From assembly GCA_041917855.1 (NCBI GenBank), contig JAYRWT010000079.1:1-23287 (forward strand): a DNA stretch of 23,287 nucleotides, in the 5' to 3' direction. Source of the stretch: CALBLZ01 sp041917855 (GTDB lineage Bacteria; Patescibacteriota; UBA1384; CAILIB01). Below, in pieces: positions 22,723 to 23,287 of the stretch. Position 1 is the stretch's first letter; each line of letters begins with the position of its first letter. The notes beneath the pieces are model-generated. The model did not search any database, was not told where the DNA came from, and saw nothing but the letters and a program-made list of their open reading frames with translations. A program made the translations under genes and the position numbers.

Positions 22723-23287
22723 ATGTCCGAGAAAACACCAATCAAACTTCCACCAGTTCTGACTGTTAAGCAATTAGCAGAGGAGCTTAATCAGCCAGTC
22801 ACTGGCATTATTGCCAAACTGATGGGCTTTGGTGTGCTCGCTACAATTAATGAGGACATCGATTTTGACACGGCAGCCATCATTGCTGACGACTTTGGGC
22901 TGCAAGTAGAGCGCGAAGAAGCTGCTACAGCCGCTGCCATCAGTGTGGACATGACCGACACTAAATCGCTCAAGCTCCGACCAGCTATTGTTACCATTAT
23001 GGGTCACGTTGACCATGGTAAAACCTCTCTCCTCGACACTATTCGCAAGACCAACGTTGCGGCAGGTGAGGCCGGCGGTATTACCCAGCACATTAGCTCC
23101 TACCAGGTAGAAGTGCAGCCGCGCAACGGTGGCGATAAGCGCACCATTACTTTCCTAGATACACCTGGTCACTCTGCGTTTGAAGCTATGCGTCGTCATG
23201 GCGCCCAAATTACCGACTTAGTAGTACTAGTTGTTGCTGCAGACGATGGCATTAAGCCTCAGACAATTGAGGCCATTCGCCATGCAC
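22723..23287 (+). CDS. infB: Translation initiation factor IF-2, 3'-truncated by window edge
   Basis: GTPase that brings initiator tRNA to the 30S subunit. The first 188 codons are present and the frame is open to the window end. Residues 7-63 form an IF2_N-type module (LTVKQLAEELNQPVTGIIAKLMGFG). The G domain follows at once: G1 is GHVDHGKTS (94-102), switch GGIT at 118-121, and G3 is DTPGH (146-150). Only about 90 residues precede the G domain, against several hundred in E. coli, so this is the short form common in reduced bacteria. The ATG at 22723 is the first in frame and lies just downstream of the promoter. Confidence 0.96.
   Translation, partial: MSEKTPIKLPPVLTVKQLAEELNQPVTGIIAKLMGFGVLATINEDIDFDTAAIIADDFGLQVEREEAATAAAISVDMTDTKSLKLRPAIVTIMGHVDHGKTSLLDTIRKTNVAAGEAGGITQHISSYQVEVQPRNGGDKRTITFLDTPGHSAFEAMRRHGAQITDLVVLVVAADDGIKPQTIEAIRHA

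Noticed and set aside
22774..23091. Minus-strand ORFs opposite infB
   Set aside because: They are shadows of the well-supported IF-2 frame, whose GTPase motifs are unmistakable.
1..23287. CRISPR arrays, insertion sequences, prophage or attachment sites
   Set aside because: No regularly spaced repeats, transposase, integrase or phage genes are present; gene content is housekeeping throughout.

Overview
The window looks like a chromosome segment from a Patescibacteria/CPR-type bacterium. The evidence is a split transketolase, a glycolysis/pentose-phosphate set ending in a lactate dehydrogenase, a 66-residue protein of a type I associate with CPR genomes, an IF2 with a short N-terminus, tight gene packing, and small membrane proteins of DUF5665 and bacterial-PH type. 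UGA is used as a stop (3301-3303, 7472-7474, 16146-16148), so this is not a code-25 lineage. I cannot place it to phylum from sequence alone.

Layout. 3-953: 3' part of an M29 aminopeptidase (+). 972-2880: uppP and a tRNA-dihydrouridine synthase, overlapping, on the minus strand. 2923-5991 (+): DUF5665-like membrane protein, PH-like membrane protein, membrane-anchored DsbA-like thiol oxidoreductase, then xseA and xseB (exonuclease VII). 6113-6304: small acidic ORF followed by an intrinsic terminator. 6375-13111 (+): a packed carbon-metabolism run of rpiB, rpe, gap, transketolase N and C halves, trhO (tRNA U34 hydroxylase), a PfkB-family kinase and a lactate/malate-type dehydrogenase. 13262-13462: the small CPR-type protein, with its own promoter and a strong terminator. 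13543-17259 (+): polyprenyl-phosphate sugar transferase, GT4 glycosyltransferase and SppA-like peptidase. 17364-22286: gyrB and gyrA. 22287-22722: a gap without a gene. 22723 to the end: 5' part of infB.

How the genes work together. RpiB, Rpe and transketolase interconvert pentose and triose/hexose phosphates. GAPDH takes the triose onward, and the LDH-type enzyme can recycle NADH. UppP and the sugar-transferase pair share the undecaprenyl carrier used for surface glycans. Most neighbours overlap by TAATG or ATGA, so translational coupling is likely.

The most unusual element is in the gyrA-infB gap. Read on the minus strand it holds at least ten compact hairpins in about 350 bases. It ends in a 13-bp-arm hairpin directly followed by a T-tract, and a possible minus-strand promoter lies at its other end. 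It lacks the landmarks of tmRNA, RNase P RNA and SRP RNA. I propose it as an undescribed structured non-coding RNA. Four mutually complementary GAGTAG/CTACTC segments in it could support alternative folds. Other points of interest are active-site substitutions in RpiB, Rpe and the LDH, acidic low-complexity additions in both gyrase subunits, and promoters placed so that several mRNAs would be leaderless or nearly so.
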